Positions 5,613 through 8,023 of a stretch of 8,023 nucleotides of DNA are shown piece by piece (the first letter of the stretch is position 1; every line of letters begins with the position of its first letter). A program made the translations under genes and the position numbers. Origin of the DNA: GWC2-37-8 sp964485555 (GTDB taxonomy: Bacteria > Patescibacteriota > Minisyncoccia > Moranbacterales > GWC2-37-73). The stretch covers positions 1 to 8,023 of the forward strand of contig CAZAJN010000024.1 of NCBI GenBank assembly GCA_964485555.1, written 5' to 3'. The notes under the pieces are model-generated. The model was not told the DNA's origin. It saw only the letters and a list, made by a program, of their open reading frames with translations, and did not search any database.

Positions 5613-8023
5613 ATGGAAAACATTACAAAGGTGAGCGATTTCAATAGCGTCCGACTCAGACTCGCCAGCCCGGACAGCATCATGAATTGGTCTCACGGTG
5701 AAATTACCAAACCGGAAACAATCAACTATCGCACCCAGCGATATGAAAAAGATGGTTTGTTTTGTGAAAAAATATTCGGACCTTCCAAAGATTGGGAGTG
5801 TTATTGCGGAAAATACAAAAGGATCAGATATAAGGGAATCGTTTGCGACAAGTGCGGAGTTGAAGTGACTCGCTCAATCGTTCGTCGAGAACGAATGGGA
5901 CACATCAAATTGGCTGTGCCTGTTTCTCACATCTGGTTTCTTCGCGGTGTGCCTTCCAAGATTGGAAGCGCACTTGGAATCGGTGTGCAGGATCTTGAAA
6001 AAGTCATCTATTTTTCAGCCTACATCATCAAAGAGGTCAACGAGGAAGTTCGCGACCGAGTGGTTGATCAACTTGAACAGGAGTACAAAGCTAAGCAGAA
6101 AGAAATCAAAGCTGGAAAAACTGAAAACGAACGAGGGGTGGAAACCATGCTTGATGAACTTCGTGACCAATATAAATCTGTCAAAGATGATTTGAAAAAT
6201 TTGAAACCTATGCAGGTTCTTTCTGAACTTGAATATTTCAACCTTTCTTCACGATTCGGTCAGGTTTTCTCTGCTGGAATCGGAGCTGAAGCAGTTCGTT
6301 CAGTTCTTGAAAACATGGACATCGAAAAGATGATCAAGCATGTCAAAAAAGAATTGGAAAATGAAGATACTGCAGACAAGAAAAAACTTTTCAAAAGAAT
6401 GAAATTGTTCCAGGGATTCAAGAAGGCTAAATTGAAACTCGAATGGATGCTACCGACTGCTATCCCAGTTATTCCACCAGATCTTCGCCCAATGGTTGCT
6501 CTTGATGGAGGACGTTTTGCTACTTCGGATCTGAACGATCTTTATCGCCGAATCATCAACAGGAACAATCGTTTGAAAAAATTGATTGATCTTGGAGCTC
6601 CTGAAGTTATTACCCGAAATGAAAAACGCATGCTGCAGGAAGCGGTGGACGCACTTTTCGACAACTCTGCTCGCAAAGGACAATCTTCTGTTGCTGCTTC
6701 AACAGGACAGAGAAGACCTCTTCGCTCATTGGCTGATGCACTGAAGGGAAAGCAAGGACGTTTCCGACAAAACCTTTTGGGAAAACGCGTGGACTATTCC
6801 GGACGATCTGTTATTGTGGTTGGACCACAACTTAAACTTCATCAAGCTGGTCTTCCTAAGAAGATGGCTTTGGAGCTTTTCAAGCCGTTCATCATCAACA
6901 AACTGATTGAAAAAGAATACGCTCACAATGTCAGAACAGCTGGAAGAATGGTTGACGCAGAAGCTGAAGAAGCGTACGAAATTTTGGATCAAATCATTGA
7001 ACATCACTATGTTCTCTTGAACCGCGCACCTACTTTGCATCGTTTGTCTATTCAAGCTTTCCAACCCGTGCTTATTGAAGGTAAAGCTATTCAGGTTCAT
7101 CCTATGGTTTGTGCAGCGTTCAACGCTGACTTTGATGGTGACCAGATGGCTGTGCATGTTCCTCTTACAGATCAAGCTCGCGAGGAAAGCGCAAACATCA
7201 TGCTTTCATCCAAGAATCTTCTGAAACCTGCTTCTGGGGTTCCAATCGCAGTTCCTTCTAAAGATATCGTGCTCGGAATTTATTTCATCACTCATCTCAA
7301 ATCTGGAATGACCGGAGAAGGAAAGATCTTCGCTTCAATCGAAGAAGCGCTCCTGGCATATCAACTAGGATTCGTTGCAGTTAATGCTAAGATCAAGGTT
7401 GATGTTGAAGGTTTCGGAGTTTTGGACACTTCAGTTGGACGCATCATGCTTAATGACATCTTGCCTGAAGAATTGCGCTTCATCAATGAGGAAATGACTA
7501 AGAAAGAAATAGACCAATTGGTTGCTAAGATGCTTCGCATGAAGGGACAGGAGGAAACAGCAGCTTTCATTGACCGCATCAAATCTCTTGGATTTAAAAT
7601 GGCTGGAAAATCTGGTATCAGTTGGGGAATGGATGACCTTAAGCAGTCACCTGTGAAAAAAGATGCCATGATCAAAGCTGAAGGTGAAGTTTCCACGATC
7701 AATGGACAATATGCAATGGGTCTTTTGACAGAAGAAGAAAGAAAGAATCGCGTGATTGAAATTTGGAACCGCACAAAAAATATTATTGCTGACGATGTTA
7801 AGGCATCGCTTGATAAGGAAGGATCTGTGTATACCATGGTTCATTCAAAAGCTCGAGGATCTGAATCAGTAGTGGTGCAGATGATGGGTATGAAGGGACT
7901 TGTGGCTGGACCGACTGGAGAAACAATTGAACTTCCAGTAAAAAGCTCCTTCAAAGAAGGTTTCAACGTTTTGGAATATTTCATTTCAACTCATGGAGCT
8001 CGAAAAGGTATGGCTGATACTGC
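5613..8023 (+). CDS. rpoC: DNA-directed RNA polymerase subunit beta' (5' part, truncated by the window edge)
   Basis: Beta' subunit, carrying the catalytic magnesium site of RNA polymerase. There are 803 complete codons before the edge. The N-terminal zinc site has Cys63, Cys65, Cys78 and Cys81. Residues about 139-205 form a charged, coiled-coil-like stretch longer than in Bacillus or E. coli. The sigma-binding clamp helices lie around 311-350 (RRIINRNNRLKKL to NEKRMLQEAVDAL). LLGKRVDYSGRSV is at 388-400, and the catalytic loop NADFDGD at 504-510 (7122-7142) has all three aspartates. STHGARKGMADT at 792-803 marks the start of the bridge helix, where the window ends; the trigger loop and second zinc site lie beyond it. 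ATG 5613 is forced by an in-frame TAA at 5601-5603. The upstream sequence is a run of A without a Shine-Dalgarno motif. Co-transcribed with rpoB. Confidence 0.98.
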   Translation, partial: MENITKVSDFNSVRLRLASPDSIMNWSHGEITKPETINYRTQRYEKDGLFCEKIFGPSKDWECYCGKYKRIRYKGIVCDKCGVEVTRSIVRRERMGHIKLAVPVSHIWFLRGVPSKIGSALGIGVQDLEKVIYFSAYIIKEVNEEVRDRVVDQLEQEYKAKQKEIKAGKTENERGVETMLDELRDQYKSVKDDLKNLKPMQVLSELEYFNLSSRFGQVFSAGIGAEAVRSVLENMDIEKMIKHVKKELENEDTADKKKLFKRMKLFQGFKKAKLKLEWMLPTAIPVIPPDLRPMVALDGGRFATSDLNDLYRRIINRNNRLKKLIDLGAPEVITRNEKRMLQEAVDALFDNSARKGQSSVAASTGQRRPLRSLADALKGKQGRFRQNLLGKRVDYSGRSVIVVGPQLKLHQAGLPKKMALELFKPFIINKLIEKEYAHNVRTAGRMVDAEAEEAYEILDQIIEHHYVLLNRAPTLHRLSIQAFQPVLIEGKAIQVHPMVCAAFNADFDGDQMAVHVPLTDQAREESANIMLSSKNLLKPASGVPIAVPSKDIVLGIYFITHLKSGMTGEGKIFASIEEALLAYQLGFVAVNAKIKVDVEGFGVLDTSVGRIMLNDILPEELRFINEEMTKKEIDQLVAKMLRMKGQEETAAFIDRIKSLGFKMAGKSGISWGMDDLKQSPVKKDAMIKAEGEVSTINGQYAMGLLTEEERKNRVIEIWNRTKNIIADDVKASLDKEGSVYTMVHSKARGSESVVVQMMGMKGLVAGPTGETIELPVKSSFKEGFNVLEYFISTHGARKGMADT

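Overview
The window is a slice of bacterial chromosome of moderate to low GC (roughly 40% by eye), with all recognisable genes on the + strand. From left to right it holds a structured 5' non-coding region (1-337), a 491-residue protein that I do not recognise (338-1813), a 260-base intergenic leader, rpoB (2076-5555), a 57-base gap carrying a GC-rich palindrome, and the first 803 codons of rpoC, which runs off the right edge. Standard stop codons are used and I see no in-frame TGA, so genetic code 11 fits.

The host is probably a member of the Candidate Phyla Radiation (Patescibacteria, Parcubacteria-like). Four things point there, none decisive alone: compact RNA polymerase subunits without the E. 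coli-type beta inserts; no clear Shine-Dalgarno sequence before rpoB or rpoC; rpoB without rplJ/rplL directly upstream; and a GCCGGC-centred CCTGCCTGCC/GGCAGGCAGG palindrome of a kind I recall from intergenic regions of such genomes. A phylogeny of the RpoB and RpoC sequences would settle it.

rpoB and rpoC encode the beta and beta' subunits that together form the RNA polymerase active centre. The intact catalytic NADFDGD motif is present in beta', and the rifampicin-pocket, fork and C-terminal motifs are present in beta. The two genes are almost certainly co-transcribed. A good candidate promoter (TTGACA, 17-base spacer, extended -10) sits just after the upstream gene and about 210 bases before rpoB.

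The least explained parts are the upstream protein and the non-coding DNA. The protein has a long Lys/Glu/Pro/Ala-rich, probably disordered N-terminal half and four back-to-back repeats of exactly 46 residues at its C-terminus. The non-coding segments hold a multi-branched foldable element at 1-93, an extended -10 promoter followed by a small overlapping ORF, a dyad that coincides with the rpoB promoter, and the rpoB-rpoC palindrome flanked by a 7-base direct repeat. I see no transposase, integrase, CRISPR array, tRNA or rRNA gene, and no clearly novel multi-gene system. The repeat protein is the best candidate for something undescribed.
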